This document shows, in pieces, positions 52,111 through 62,157 of a stretch of 64,000 nucleotides of DNA. Both the position numbers and the translations under genes were made by a program. The notes under the pieces are model-generated. The model ran no database searches, was not told the DNA's origin, and saw only the letters and a program-made list of their open reading frames with translations. Origin of the DNA: Flavobacterium fragile (lineage in GTDB: Bacteria > Bacteroidota > Bacteroidia > Flavobacteriales > Flavobacteriaceae); assembly GCF_023634865.1 (NCBI RefSeq), contig NZ_JAMLJN010000005.1:62001-126000 (forward strand), read 5' to 3'. Numbering within the stretch: the stretch's first letter is position 1; the number at the start of each line of letters is the position of its first letter.

Positions 52111-52536
52111 TTATTCAATAATCGTCTTATTACCTTTCGGAATTAAAGCAATACAATAGGGAGTGGTAATGGCTGTAGTAGCTAATTCTCCTTTTTGAGG
52201 TCCAGTCTCTTTCTTTTTAACAATGATGGTTTTGTTATCATTTTGAACCGATTCTATGTTAATGGCATATCCTCCAGACATTTTTTGTCCTTGAAACAAA
52301 ACTATTACATTATTTTTCTTAAAATCAACTTTAAGAAAATTTGCATATTCAGACTCGTCTAATTTTAATGATTCAATAAATTTTATATACGATTCATTAT
52401 TTTCTATCAATAGAAAACCAGATTTTTCAGATCCTCCAAATTCCTTTGCATACAAAATTGAAAAATCGGTATCAGGAGTATTTTTCAAACTACTACATGA
52501 CAGTATTAAGAACAATAAAGGAATAACTTTAATCAT
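52111..52536 (-). CDS. PrcB-like lipoprotein
   Basis: This 141-residue protein has a lipobox (L-I-L-S-C-S) and a C-terminal PrcB-like domain with V-I-V-L-F-Q-G-Q-K-M-S-G-G-Y-A-I-N-I-E-S-V and P-Y-C-I-A-L-I-P. In Treponema PrcB is part of the dentilisin protease complex. Here it is a lone protein. It overlaps bshA by 8 bp. Confidence 0.8.
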   Translation of the reverse strand: MIKVIPLLFLILSCSSLKNTPDTDFSILYAKEFGGSEKSGFLLIENNESYIKFIESLKLDESEYANFLKVDFKKNNVIVLFQGQKMSGGYAINIESVQNDNKTIIVKKKETGPQKGELATTAITTPYCIALIPKGNKTIIE

Positions 52537-53665
52537 GTTTAAAATTTAACGCTTTATAATATATGTTTTCGTACATCGGTACAATGTTGTGTATGTCGAA
52601 TAATTTAGCAGTTGCTAAAGCATTTACTTTAAACTGAGCTAACTTATCTTCATCTTTTAATAGTAAAATTGCATCTTTACTCATTTTTGTAATATCACCT
52701 ACATCACTTAAATATCCTGAATATCCATCTTTATTTACTTCCGGTAAGCCTCCTGAATTACTTGAAATAACAGGAACTCCACAAGACATTGCCTCTAAAG
52801 CCGCTAATCCAAAACTTTCAGTTTCAGAGGGCAATAAGAATAAATCTGAAAAACATAAAATTTTATCAATTTCATTACTATTTCCGAAGAAAATCACCTT
52901 ATTTTGAATACCTAATTGTTCGCACAATTGCTCTGCTCCTTCTTTTTCAGGACCTTCTCCTACCATCATTAATTTGGAAGGCACTTCTTTCTGAATTTCA
53001 TAAAAAATACGAACAATATCTTCGATTCGTTTAACTTTTCTGAAATTGGAAATATGAGTTATGATTTTTTCATATTCATTTGCCATTAACGAACGATGAC
53101 AAGGAATATTTTCTTTTAATTTATCTTTGTTTAACTCGATGAAATTTGGGATAACGTCAATATCTTTTTTAATATCAAACAATCGATACGTATCATCTTT
53201 TAAACTTTGAGAAACACTCGTTACTACATCTGATTTGTTAATACTAAAACTCACTGCAGGCTTATAAAAAGGATGATTTCCTACTAAGGTAATATCGGTT
53301 CCGTGAAGTGTGGTTACCATAGGAATATGAATACCTTCATCGGCTAACATTTGTTTAGCCATATAACCTGCATAGGCATGAGGAATCGCGTAGTGAACGT
53401 GTAGAACATCAATTTGATGCAATTTCACCATGTCTACCAATTTACTCGAAAGTGCTAATTCATAAGGTTGGTAATGAAATAAAGGATATTCTGGAACGTG
53501 AACTTCATGATAATGCACATTTTGATTCAATAATGCTAAACGAACAGGCTGACTGTAGGTGATAAAATGAATTTCATGACCTCTTTTAGCCAATTCCAAA
53601 CCAAGTTCGGTTGCTACAACACCACTTCCTCCAAATGTAGGATAACAAACTATCGCAATTTTCAT
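52529..53665 (-). CDS. bshA: N-acetyl-alpha-D-glucosaminyl L-malate synthase BshA
   Basis: This 378-residue GT4 glycosyltransferase has the N-terminal C-Y-P-T-F-G-G-S-G-V-V-A-T-E-L-G signature of BshA, H-V-H-Y-A-I-P-H-A, G-T-D-I-T-L and the C-terminal E-S-F-G-L-A-A-L-E-A-M-S-C-G. It makes GlcNAc-malate from UDP-GlcNAc and malate, step 1 of bacillithiol synthesis. BshB and BshC are not in the window. Confidence 0.95.
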   Translation of the reverse strand: MKIAIVCYPTFGGSGVVATELGLELAKRGHEIHFITYSQPVRLALLNQNVHYHEVHVPEYPLFHYQPYELALSSKLVDMVKLHQIDVLHVHYAIPHAYAGYMAKQMLADEGIHIPMVTTLHGTDITLVGNHPFYKPAVSFSINKSDVVTSVSQSLKDDTYRLFDIKKDIDVIPNFIELNKDKLKENIPCHRSLMANEYEKIITHISNFRKVKRIEDIVRIFYEIQKEVPSKLMMVGEGPEKEGAEQLCEQLGIQNKVIFFGNSNEIDKILCFSDLFLLPSETESFGLAALEAMSCGVPVISSNSGGLPEVNKDGYSGYLSDVGDITKMSKDAILLLKDEDKLAQFKVNALATAKLFDIHNIVPMYENIYYKALNFKHD

Positions 53666-53730
53666 CTATTTAAATTTTGAAATAAAATTACCACTTCTAA
53701 CGTTGGCAATTATAAAACATTTGTTAAAAA

Positions 53731-54186
53731 TTATTTTTTTAAAGACGCTTCGTAGGTAGCTATCCAATCTTGCACTGTGATTTTTTTTACTAATTCACCA
53801 ATCAATTCAAATGGTATATTTTCTGGTTTTTTGATGCGCAAACAGCTTTTGCCAATATCTAATTTTTGCTTTGAATGTTTTGGATATTCGGTTACAAACC
53901 AATCGTATAATTCTGGCTTAGCATAAATTCCCATGTGATAAAAATTGATGCTATTTTTCTGGCTTGCAAATCCCATAAAAGGCAATGCTTGTTTCGGATT
54001 ACAATGGTAGCCTTGCGGATAAATTGAATGTGGAACTACATAGCCTGCCATACCATAGCCCATACCTTCTTGAAAACCTTCTGGAAGATTCTCTAAAATT
54101 ATATTTCTTAATTTATGTAACGCTTCTCTTCTATCTTCTGGAGCTTCGTTGATGTATTGATCTACTGTTGTTGCTTCTGACGTCAT
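53731..54186 (-). CDS. DUF1801 domain protein
   Basis: This 151-residue protein has the DUF1801 (YdhG-like) pattern: Y-I-N-E-A-P-E-D-R-R-E-A-L-H-K-L-R, M-G-Y-G-M-A-G-Y and F-Y-H-M-G-I-Y. The function is unknown. It follows the GH3 gene by 29 bp. Confidence 0.82.
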   Translation of the reverse strand: MTSEATTVDQYINEAPEDRREALHKLRNIILENLPEGFQEGMGYGMAGYVVPHSIYPQGYHCNPKQALPFMGFASQKNSINFYHMGIYAKPELYDWFVTEYPKHSKQKLDIGKSCLRIKKPENIPFELIGELVKKITVQDWIATYEASLKK

Positions 54187-54215
54187 GGTTAGAAATAGTT
54201 TTCGATTAAATTAAA

Positions 54216-57134
54216 TTACTCAACAATTGCTTCATAAATTACTTTCTGAATATTTTCTCTGATATTCTCTTTTGATAATTTGTTGGTTGCATTTGAATCA
54301 GGATACGTTCTATTGGACAGAAAAACATAAACAATTTCTTTTTCTGGATCGGCCCAAGTCATGGTTCCAGTAAAACCGGTATGTCCAAAACTCGTCATAG
54401 AAACACAACCACAGGTAGGACCTTCATTTCCTAATTGCGGCTTATCGAAACCAACACCTCTTCTATTACCATCCTTACAGAAATAACACGTATTGAAAAT
54501 ATTAAATGTATTTTCAGAAATGTATGTTCTTCCACCATAAGTTCCTTTTTGAAGATACATTTGCATCACTTTAGCTACATCCAAAGCATTAGCAAATAGA
54601 CCAGCATGACCCGATATTCCGCCTTGCATAGCCGCCGCCATATCATGAACATAACCTTGCACCAATTGATGTCTAAAATAGGTGTCATTTTCCGTTGGAA
54701 TTACTCTATTTGAATTTACTTTTCGTAACGGATTATACATGATAGAATTCGCTCCAAGTGGATTGTAAAAATTATCCTGAGCCAATACTTCGAGCGATTT
54801 TTTATTGTGATATTCTAAATATTCTTTGAAAAGAATGAAAGAAAAATCACTGTATTTGTATTGTTTTTTTGGTAATAATTCACTTTCTAAAATAGTGTTT
54901 ATAATAGTGTCTTTATAATCTTTTCTTAAATACAATTTATCCGCTACATGAATTGGAAAATCCTCTGAAAATTCACTTCTATAATAATGAGTGCTAGGTC
55001 TTTTTAAGCTATCAAGAGTAGCCTTGTAAAATGGAATCCATGGTTGAAAACGCGCCTGATGTGTTAACATATCCAAAACTGTTGCATTTGCTTTGTTAGA
55101 ACTTTTTGCTATTGGCAACATGGTTTTCAACTTGGTTTCTAATGACAAATGGCCTTGATCAAACTCTCTCATTACACTGGGTAAAGTAGCTATAATTTTG
55201 GTTAATGAGGCAATATCATACAAATCCGTGTTACTCACTTTTTGAGTGGATTCATATGTGTGATTCCCAAAGGATTTTTGATAAATTACTTTTCCTTTCC
55301 TAGCGACTACCACCTGAAGTCCTGGTGTCATTTTTTTTGAAATTGCGTAATTGGCAATAGAATCAATTTTGGTCAAAACTTTAGAATTCATACCAACATT
55401 TTCTGGTATAGAAAAACCTAATCTTTTGATGTCTAATGTTTCAATCCCTTCATTAACTTTGAATTCGTCATCAATAGTAACAGGTAATTTTCCTTTTGCT
55501 CCCATAGCGCCAAAAATGATTTGAGGAGCAATAGTTTGAGCAATATCGTTATTTTGGTAGGCCAAAACTATGGTTTCAATATCCTCAAAATTTTTCAAAT
55601 TTGTCAGAGAATAAGGTTTTGTAAAACAAGTTAAAATCACATCATTTTGTTTAGCAATTTGATTAATCCAAAGCATTTCTTTGAAATTCAAATTGTGATT
55701 TCTCCAAGCTCCATCTTGCTTGTGATATCCAATAATGACTTTTGTATAATCTTGTAATTGTACTAAAACAGAATCTAAATTTTGATTGGTAATTTCACTA
55801 ATTGAAGCAAAGTTTCTCAGATTAGCTAAAAAAGTATCCGATTTATCATTTCCTAACTTAATGTAAGCTATTCTCTCTTTCTCGATATCTCGAATAGGCA
55901 CTATATTTTCATGATTTTTAACAACCGTTACTGCATTTTCATACAATTTGTAATTCAAAGCATCAAATTCTATTGAATTTAAATCTTTATAAAGATTATC
56001 TAAAACTATTGGTTGGTAATTGTTTAAATTCGATTTGTATTTGAAATTTAAAATCTTTTTAACCGAATACATCAATCGTTCTTCGGTAATAATTCCAGCA
56101 TCATAAGCTTCTTTGAATTTCTGTATCGCAACAGGAACATTTTCGGCAAATAACAATATGTCATTTCCAGCTAAAAAAGCTTCTAAATCAATATCTCCTG
56201 GCTTTTTAAAATTACTTGCTCCTTTCATATTTAAGGCATCGGTAAAAATTAAACCTTCAAATTGCAATTCTTTTTTTAAGATATCAGTAACTACAGGATA
56301 AGAAATGGAAGTTGGATAATTATCTCTAGGTTCAATGCTAGGTACATTTAAATGCGCCACCATTATACTCGCCAATCCATTTTTAATCAATTCTCTATAT
56401 GGAAAAAGTTCTATGTCATTTAATCTGTTTTTGTCAAAATTCACAACGGGTAACGTATGATGTGAATCGGTTGAAGTATCGCCATGACCTGGGAAATGTT
56501 TAGCAGTTGCATAGACGCCTTCATCTTGCAAACCTTTCATTAAAGCAATCGCTCTCGCAGTAACATTTTCTTTAGTTTCTCCAAACGAACGATTGCCAAT
56601 AATTGGATTTTTTGGATTGGTATTGATATCGACTACTGGCGCAAAATTGAAGTGAATTCCCATTCGTTTTGATTGCTTTGCCATTTGATTTCCGGCTTTT
56701 TCAATCAATTTCATATCTTGAACTGCACCTAATGTCATGTTCCAAGGATAACGATAGGTAGAATCCAATCGCATGCTTAATCCCCACTCAGCATCAATTC
56801 CAATGAACAATGGCACTTTAGCTTTTGCTTGATATCGATTGGTTAATTTAGCCTGACGAACAGGTCCGCCTTGAAAGAAAATCAAACCTCCAATTTTATA
56901 TTCTTCCACTAATTTATCGATGGATTTATTGTGTGCTTCATCTTTATTAGAATACGCTGCTACCATGAATAATTGTCCCACTTTTTCTTCGAACGAAAAT
57001 TGGTTGTAAATACTGTCGACCCAAACTTGTTGCGAAACGACTTTTTTTGCAGTTAAAACAGGTTTAGATTTATTTTGGGAAAATGATATATGTATGAAAA
57101 CTACCGAAAACAGTAGGGTAAGCACTCTTTGCAT
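54216..57134 (-). CDS. Glycoside hydrolase family 3 / serine beta-lactamase-type fusion lipid-envelope enzyme
   Basis: This 972-residue exported protein has a signal peptide to about S-F-S-Q. Residues 35-390 are a NagZ-like GH3 barrel with K-H-F-P-G-H-G-D-T-S-T-D-S-H-H (catalytic His-Asp loop) and the nucleophile region F-T-D-A-L-N-M-K-G. A GH3 C-domain is at about 400-570. Residues about 590-970 are a class C beta-lactamase/esterase fold with S-L-T-K (S-x-x-K) and H-T-G-F-T-G. It likely removes N-acetylhexosamine from peptidoglycan and acts on the peptide or an ester in wall recycling; substrate details are inferred. Confidence 0.92.
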   Translation of the reverse strand: MQRVLTLLFSVVFIHISFSQNKSKPVLTAKKVVSQQVWVDSIYNQFSFEEKVGQLFMVAAYSNKDEAHNKSIDKLVEEYKIGGLIFFQGGPVRQAKLTNRYQAKAKVPLFIGIDAEWGLSMRLDSTYRYPWNMTLGAVQDMKLIEKAGNQMAKQSKRMGIHFNFAPVVDINTNPKNPIIGNRSFGETKENVTARAIALMKGLQDEGVYATAKHFPGHGDTSTDSHHTLPVVNFDKNRLNDIELFPYRELIKNGLASIMVAHLNVPSIEPRDNYPTSISYPVVTDILKKELQFEGLIFTDALNMKGASNFKKPGDIDLEAFLAGNDILLFAENVPVAIQKFKEAYDAGIITEERLMYSVKKILNFKYKSNLNNYQPIVLDNLYKDLNSIEFDALNYKLYENAVTVVKNHENIVPIRDIEKERIAYIKLGNDKSDTFLANLRNFASISEITNQNLDSVLVQLQDYTKVIIGYHKQDGAWRNHNLNFKEMLWINQIAKQNDVILTCFTKPYSLTNLKNFEDIETIVLAYQNNDIAQTIAPQIIFGAMGAKGKLPVTIDDEFKVNEGIETLDIKRLGFSIPENVGMNSKVLTKIDSIANYAISKKMTPGLQVVVARKGKVIYQKSFGNHTYESTQKVSNTDLYDIASLTKIIATLPSVMREFDQGHLSLETKLKTMLPIAKSSNKANATVLDMLTHQARFQPWIPFYKATLDSLKRPSTHYYRSEFSEDFPIHVADKLYLRKDYKDTIINTILESELLPKKQYKYSDFSFILFKEYLEYHNKKSLEVLAQDNFYNPLGANSIMYNPLRKVNSNRVIPTENDTYFRHQLVQGYVHDMAAAMQGGISGHAGLFANALDVAKVMQMYLQKGTYGGRTYISENTFNIFNTCYFCKDGNRRGVGFDKPQLGNEGPTCGCVSMTSFGHTGFTGTMTWADPEKEIVYVFLSNRTYPDSNATNKLSKENIRENIQKVIYEAIVE

Positions 57135-57277
57135 AAATTATTGTTTGATTTTTTAACTTAGAACTAAATCCATGCCAAAATACTACATCTTTACTTTAAA
57201 ATAAAGTGTTTTAGATTTATTTTATGAAGAAAGTTGTTAACGAAAGATTCAGTTCCTTTTCTGAAAGATTTGAAAGA

Positions 57278-58501
57278 TTAATCCATCAAATCGATATGGC
57301 GGTCATGATAGCCTAATAAATAAAGAATTCCATCTAATCCTATACTTGAAATGGAGCTTTGAGCGTTGTCTTTTACTTTTGGTTTTGCATGAAAAGCAAT
57401 TCCTAAACCAGCCAGATTCAACATGGGTAAATCATTAGCGCCATCACCAACAGCAATGGTTTGGTTAATGTGAATTCCTTCTTTAAGTGCGATTTCTTTT
57501 AAATAATCTGCTTTTTTATTTCCGTCGACGATTTCACCGATATATCCACCAGTCAAAACTCCATCTTTGATTTCAAATTCATTGGCATAAACGTAGTCAA
57601 TTCCGAGTTCTTTTTGCAAGTATTTTCCAAAATAAGTAAATCCACCAGAAAGAATGGCGGTTTTAAATCCGTATGATTTCAAAGTATCAATTAATCGTCT
57701 TGCTCCTTTTGTGATGGGTAAATTTAGGGCAACTTCTTCCAGAACATCTTCACTTAAACCTTTTAAAAGTAACATTCTTTGCTTAAAACTTTCTTGAAAA
57801 TCAATTTCACCTTGCATTGCAGATTCTGTAATGGCTTTTACTTGTTCGCCAACGCCTGCCAGTTCTGCTAATTCGTCAATAACCTCGGTTTGGATTAAAG
57901 TGGAATCCATATCAAAGCAAACTAATCGCCGGTTTCTTCTAAAAATATTGTCTTCCTGAAAGGCGATATCTAGATTTAATTCAGATGCAATTGCCATGAA
58001 TTTTTCGGTAAATTCAGACTTATTTTTTATTTCACCACGAATGGATAACTGAATAGAAGACCTTGGATAATCATCTTTCTTTGTTAAGGAAATTCTACCA
58101 GTTAATCTTTTGATAGCATCGATATTTAAGTTCTTTTCAGAAATAACTTGCGTTACACGAGAAATTTGTTCGGCAGTTAATTTATCCCCTAAAAGGGTTA
58201 CGATATAACGATCTTTTCCTTGAAGACTGACCCATTTTTCATACTCCTCAAGAGTAATGGGTTTAAATTTTGCTTTTATTCCTAATTCATAGGATTTAAA
58301 TAAAATATCTTTTAAAACGGCAGCCGATTTTTTGCCCGATTTAATTTGAAATAAAATACCTAATGAAAGTGTATCGTGAATATTAGCCTGACCAATATCA
58401 AGTACATTGGCATCATATGCTGCCAAAACAGCTGTTAATGCAGAAGTCAGACCTGGTTTATCTTGTCCTGAAATGCTTAATAAAAATATATCGCTATCCA
58501 T
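57278..58501 (-). CDS. serB: Phosphoserine phosphatase SerB with N-terminal ACT region
   Basis: The ATG at 58499-58501 (M-D-S-D-I-F-L-L-S-I-S-G) is chosen over a TTG that would overlap the upstream gene. The result is 407 residues. Two ACT-like segments occupy residues 1-170. A HAD phosphatase follows with C-F-D-M-D-S-T-L, a middle S-G-G-F motif and V-G-D-G-A-N-D-L-P-M. It makes serine from phosphoserine; the ACT part probably senses serine. Confidence 0.94.
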   Translation of the reverse strand: MDSDIFLLSISGQDKPGLTSALTAVLAAYDANVLDIGQANIHDTLSLGILFQIKSGKKSAAVLKDILFKSYELGIKAKFKPITLEEYEKWVSLQGKDRYIVTLLGDKLTAEQISRVTQVISEKNLNIDAIKRLTGRISLTKKDDYPRSSIQLSIRGEIKNKSEFTEKFMAIASELNLDIAFQEDNIFRRNRRLVCFDMDSTLIQTEVIDELAELAGVGEQVKAITESAMQGEIDFQESFKQRMLLLKGLSEDVLEEVALNLPITKGARRLIDTLKSYGFKTAILSGGFTYFGKYLQKELGIDYVYANEFEIKDGVLTGGYIGEIVDGNKKADYLKEIALKEGIHINQTIAVGDGANDLPMLNLAGLGIAFHAKPKVKDNAQSSISSIGLDGILYLLGYHDRHIDLMD

Positions 58502-58521
58502 GATAGAGTCAGAAAATGAAT

Positions 58522-59004
58522 CTAAAAAAATCGATTGTGCCAACTTTCACTAGCAGGAACTTCCCAGAAATCTTGCCACTCTCCTAAAGTATTTAAAAGA
58601 TTGTTGAAGACAATTGTGTTTTCTGAAACAGCCTTTTCTTTAGCCATTTTTTTAAATTCGATAAGCGGTTTAAAAGCAACGTGATCACCAACTTTAAAAG
58701 TAACGTTCATTTTGTCTAGCAAATCCACCTTATATTTTTGTTCTAAATTTTGGATAAATTGTACCGAAGCATCAATCGAACAACCTGTAGCTGCTTGTAC
58801 TTCCTGATTTACAGCAATAATAATAAAACGATTATAGCGAGTTACAAAAGAAGCTTCAAGATGCTGCCCATGGGCAGTCCAATTCTCTAAAAAAGAAGTC
58901 AAATCTTTCTCAATTTCTTGAATTTCTTCATCAGAAAATTTTCTATTGGACTGATAAATCCAAATCTTAGATTCTTCTGGTAAGGTATCAAATGGTACAA
59001 ACAT
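58522..59004 (-). CDS. Conserved Bacteroidota protein, often mislabelled ABC transporter ATPase
   Basis: This 160-residue soluble protein begins M-F-V-P-F-D-T-L-P-E-E-S-K-I-W-I-Y-Q-S-N-R and contains a conserved middle A-A-T-G-C-S-I-D-A-S. There is no Walker A, Walker B or ABC signature, so the common database name cannot be right. The function is unknown. It lies 6 bp after the Fe-S protein gene. Confidence 0.75.
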   Translation of the reverse strand: MFVPFDTLPEESKIWIYQSNRKFSDEEIQEIEKDLTSFLENWTAHGQHLEASFVTRYNRFIIIAVNQEVQAATGCSIDASVQFIQNLEQKYKVDLLDKMNVTFKVGDHVAFKPLIEFKKMAKEKAVSENTIVFNNLLNTLGEWQDFWEVPASESWHNRFF

Positions 59005-59010
59005 GTTTTA

Positions 59011-59802
59011 TTATAAATTTTGTGCGTTTGCTATTATTTCTGCAATATCTAATACTTTAACTTCGTTTTCTTTGTGTGCAAATTTTACCCCATCCGTCAT
59101 CATTGTATTGCAATACGGACAACCCGTAGCAATGATATTTGGAGTAGTTTCAAGTGCATCTTGTGTTCTTAAAACATTTATTTCCATGTTTCCTTTTTCA
59201 GGCTCTTTAAACATTTGGGCTCCACCCGCTCCACAACATAATGCAGAACTTTTACTTCTTTTCATCTCAACAATTTCGGCATTGATTTGAGATAATATTT
59301 CTCTTGGAGCTTGGTATTCATTATTCGCTCTTCCTAAATAGCAAGGATCATGAAATGTAATACGACTACCTTTGTAGGTATCCTTATTAAAATTAATACG
59401 CCCTTCTTTTAAGAGTTGCTGAATAAATTGAGTATGATGTAAAACCTCGTAATTTCCACCCAAACCAGGGTATTCATTTTTTAAACAATTAAAAGAATGA
59501 GGATCACAGGTAACTATTTTCTCTACTCCATAAGCATTAAGTAACTCAATATTCATTAATGCTTGCATTTGAAAAAGAAATTCATTACCCGCTCTTTTTG
59601 CTACGTCTCCCGTACAACTTTCTTCCGTTCCTAAAACTGCGAAATTTACATTTGCTTTATTTAAAATTTTAACGAAAGCTCTTGTAATTTTTTTTGCTCT
59701 GTCATCGAAACTACCAGCAGAACCTACCCAAAATAAAATTTCAGGTTGTTTTCCTTCGGCCATCATTTGGGCCATTGTTGGTACAATTAAATTATCTGAC
59801 AT
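59011..59802 (-). CDS. CCG-domain (Fe-S)-binding protein (HdrB/LldE-like)
   Basis: This 263-residue protein has two cysteine-rich regions. The second reads H-D-P-C-Y-L-G-R, C-C-G-A-G-G and C-P-Y-C, typical for the CCG domains that hold unusual Fe-S clusters in heterodisulfide-reductase-like enzymes. It likely forms a complex with the upstream membrane Fe-S protein, passing electrons to or from quinone. The partner substrate is unknown. Confidence 0.9.
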   Translation of the reverse strand: MSDNLIVPTMAQMMAEGKQPEILFWVGSAGSFDDRAKKITRAFVKILNKANVNFAVLGTEESCTGDVAKRAGNEFLFQMQALMNIELLNAYGVEKIVTCDPHSFNCLKNEYPGLGGNYEVLHHTQFIQQLLKEGRINFNKDTYKGSRITFHDPCYLGRANNEYQAPREILSQINAEIVEMKRSKSSALCCGAGGAQMFKEPEKGNMEINVLRTQDALETTPNIIATGCPYCNTMMTDGVKFAHKENEVKVLDIAEIIANAQNL

Positions 59803-59834
59803 ATTATATACTATTTATGATAGTTAATGTAAAA

Positions 59835-61157
59835 TTATTCGTTTATCCAATTTAAACGATCCATTTGATTGTATTGCCATGGAGCGCCATTGTTTTCAAT
59901 ATTACTCATCATATTATTTAATTCCATTGGAGCTGCACTTTGCTCCATCACTAAATAACGACGCATTTCAATGATAATTGATAATGGACTAATATTTATA
60001 GGACATTCTTCTACACAAGCATTACAAGTGGTACAAGCCCATAATTCTTCTGGTGTGATATAATCGTTTAACAATGATTTTCCATCATCAACAAAAACGC
60101 CTTTATTCAAATCGATGTTTCTTCCTACTTCTTCTAAACGATCACGAGTGTCCATCATAATCTTACGAGGAGATAATTTTTTGCCTGTTAAATTAGCCGG
60201 ACAAGATGAAGTACAACGACCACATTCTGTGCAGCTGTATGCATTTAACAATTGAACCCAATTTAAATCTTGAACATCTGAAGCTCCAAATTTAGCTGGA
60301 ACTGCATCAGGATTTGCTGGTGCTGCAAATGGATCAGCATTTGGATCCATCATTAATTTCACTTCATTTGTTACACTTTCTAGATTATTAAATTTTCCTT
60401 TTGCGTTTAAATCTGCATAAAAAGTATTTGGAAACGCTAATAAAATGTGTAAGTGTTTAGAGAAATATAAATAGTTTAAGAAAACTAAAATTCCGGCAAT
60501 GTGTAACCACCAAGCTGCTCTTTCAATTAGTACTACAGTTCCTTCACTTATACCATTGTAAATAGGAGCTATAAATTGTGAGATTGGAAAACTTCCCGCT
60601 TGACTATAATGTCCAATACCTAGAGTTTGTAAATGCAAATCAGCCGAATTCATAGTGAAGAATAAAGACATGATAACAATTTCAAAATATAGAATATAAT
60701 TAGCGTCATTTCTAGGTTTACCATTTAAATCTGTGCTAGTAAAACGTCCAATTTTAACAACATTTCTTCTGATCCAAAAAATACTTACTGTTACTAAAAC
60801 TAAGAAAGCTAAAATTTCAAACGAACCAATTAACACGTCATATAATCCTCCCATGAAAGATAAAACTCGATGTGTTCCAAAAAGTCCGTCAATAATAATT
60901 TCAATAATCTCGATATTGATGATTACGAAACCAACATAAACCACAATGTGAAGAAATCCTGCAATAGGACGTTTTACCATTTTAGATTGCCCTAAAGCAA
61001 CCATCATCATGTTCTTCCAACGTTCTGAAGAATTGTCTGATCTGTCAACATCTTGACCTAACTTTATGTTACGAATCAGTTTTTTTACGTTCATTGTAAA
61101 ATAACCAATACCTGCTCCTAAAAGCAATGCGAATAAAATGTTATCTAAAAAATTCAT
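59835..61157 (-). CDS. Membrane-bound 4Fe-4S protein (NarI/HdrC-like fusion)
   Basis: This 440-residue protein has about six helices in residues 1-250, resembling NarI/DsrM heme-b subunits. A C-terminal soluble domain has C-T-E-C-G-R-C-T-S-S-C-P and C-T-T-C-N-A-C-V-E-E-C-P, two 4Fe-4S sites. With the CCG protein it makes a quinone-linked two-subunit unit like DsrMK/HdrDE. The natural substrate in Bacteroidota is not established. Confidence 0.9.
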   Translation of the reverse strand: MNFLDNILFALLLGAGIGYFTMNVKKLIRNIKLGQDVDRSDNSSERWKNMMMVALGQSKMVKRPIAGFLHIVVYVGFVIINIEIIEIIIDGLFGTHRVLSFMGGLYDVLIGSFEILAFLVLVTVSIFWIRRNVVKIGRFTSTDLNGKPRNDANYILYFEIVIMSLFFTMNSADLHLQTLGIGHYSQAGSFPISQFIAPIYNGISEGTVVLIERAAWWLHIAGILVFLNYLYFSKHLHILLAFPNTFYADLNAKGKFNNLESVTNEVKLMMDPNADPFAAPANPDAVPAKFGASDVQDLNWVQLLNAYSCTECGRCTSSCPANLTGKKLSPRKIMMDTRDRLEEVGRNIDLNKGVFVDDGKSLLNDYITPEELWACTTCNACVEECPINISPLSIIIEMRRYLVMEQSAAPMELNNMMSNIENNGAPWQYNQMDRLNWINE

Positions 61158-61167
61158 CGTGTAAAAT

Positions 61168-62121
61168 TTACTTTTTAATAGTATCGTTAACTGGTGCTAC
61201 GTAAGGCTTATTTTTTTTACCAAAAAGAGAAACGTTTACATATCTCGTAGGATTTAACCTCAAATCTTGTAATAATAATTCTAACTCTTTAGATGTTTTA
61301 GAAAAATTAGTATACATCGCATCATCCTTCATTAATTTACCAACAGTTCCATTTCCTCTCTCGATATCTGACATAATTTTGTCTACACTAGCCAATGTCT
61401 TTTCAAGATTTTTTACGGTTTGCCCTAAATTAGCTCTCGACAAAGAATCTGAAATTTTTGAAAAATTAGCAGAAGTTTTGTCAATATTAGCCATAGTAGA
61501 ATTAATTTTCGATTTGTTATTGGCAATCATCTCATTAATATTTTTAGATGCCACACTAAATTCAGTTAATGTTTTATTAAGCTCCGCAATACTACTTTTT
61601 AAGTTTTGTTTTGTTGAAGCATCTAAAATATCATTAATATTAGAAACCATAGCATCTGCATTGTCTAGTAGTTTCTGAACTTTATATTGAAGCGGTTCTA
61701 ATTGTTGGGCTAAAGCATCTGTTATCCCTAATTTGCTACTAGCTTTTAGATAGTCGCCTGATTTGATGTAATTTTTATCTTGAAAATTAGGTTTAATTGC
61801 AATTTGTCTTCCTCCCACTAATCCAGAATCATATATTTCTGCAATACTGGATTTTGAAATTGGAAAATCAGTAGTGATTTGGATTTCAACCAATAATTTA
61901 CCATCCGGTTGAATATTAATTGAATTCACTTTTCCAATTGCTAATCCATTTAAAGTAACTGGCGCTGAATCTACAAGGCCTGCAACGTTGTCATACACTA
62001 CATAAACTCTTGTACTGCTATCTAAAATGTCTCTTCCTTTTAAAAAATTGAATCCCCAAATAAATAATAAAATCGATACAATTACAAGGACAGCGGTTTT
62101 GATTTCTCTTGTTAGTTTCAA
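61168..62121 (-). CDS. MlaD/MCE-domain lipid-transport protein
   Basis: This 317-residue protein has one N-terminal helix (8-26), an MCE domain at about 35-115 (R-V-Y-V-V-Y-D-N-V-A-G-L, L-V-G-G-R-Q), then a long Ser/Asn/Lys helical region typical of MCE tails. MCE proteins shuttle phospholipids between the membranes. No MlaEF genes are nearby; their location elsewhere is the usual arrangement. Confidence 0.9.
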   Translation of the reverse strand: MKLTREIKTAVLVIVSILLFIWGFNFLKGRDILDSSTRVYVVYDNVAGLVDSAPVTLNGLAIGKVNSINIQPDGKLLVEIQITTDFPISKSSIAEIYDSGLVGGRQIAIKPNFQDKNYIKSGDYLKASSKLGITDALAQQLEPLQYKVQKLLDNADAMVSNINDILDASTKQNLKSSIAELNKTLTEFSVASKNINEMIANNKSKINSTMANIDKTSANFSKISDSLSRANLGQTVKNLEKTLASVDKIMSDIERGNGTVGKLMKDDAMYTNFSKTSKELELLLQDLRLNPTRYVNVSLFGKKNKPYVAPVNDTIKK

Positions 62122-62157
62122 AGCGTTATATTTTTACAACAAAATTAAACTTTTATT

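Noticed and set aside
58522..59004. ABC transporter ATPase
   Set aside because: No Walker A, Walker B or signature motif in the 160 residues; the name appears to be a propagated mislabel.
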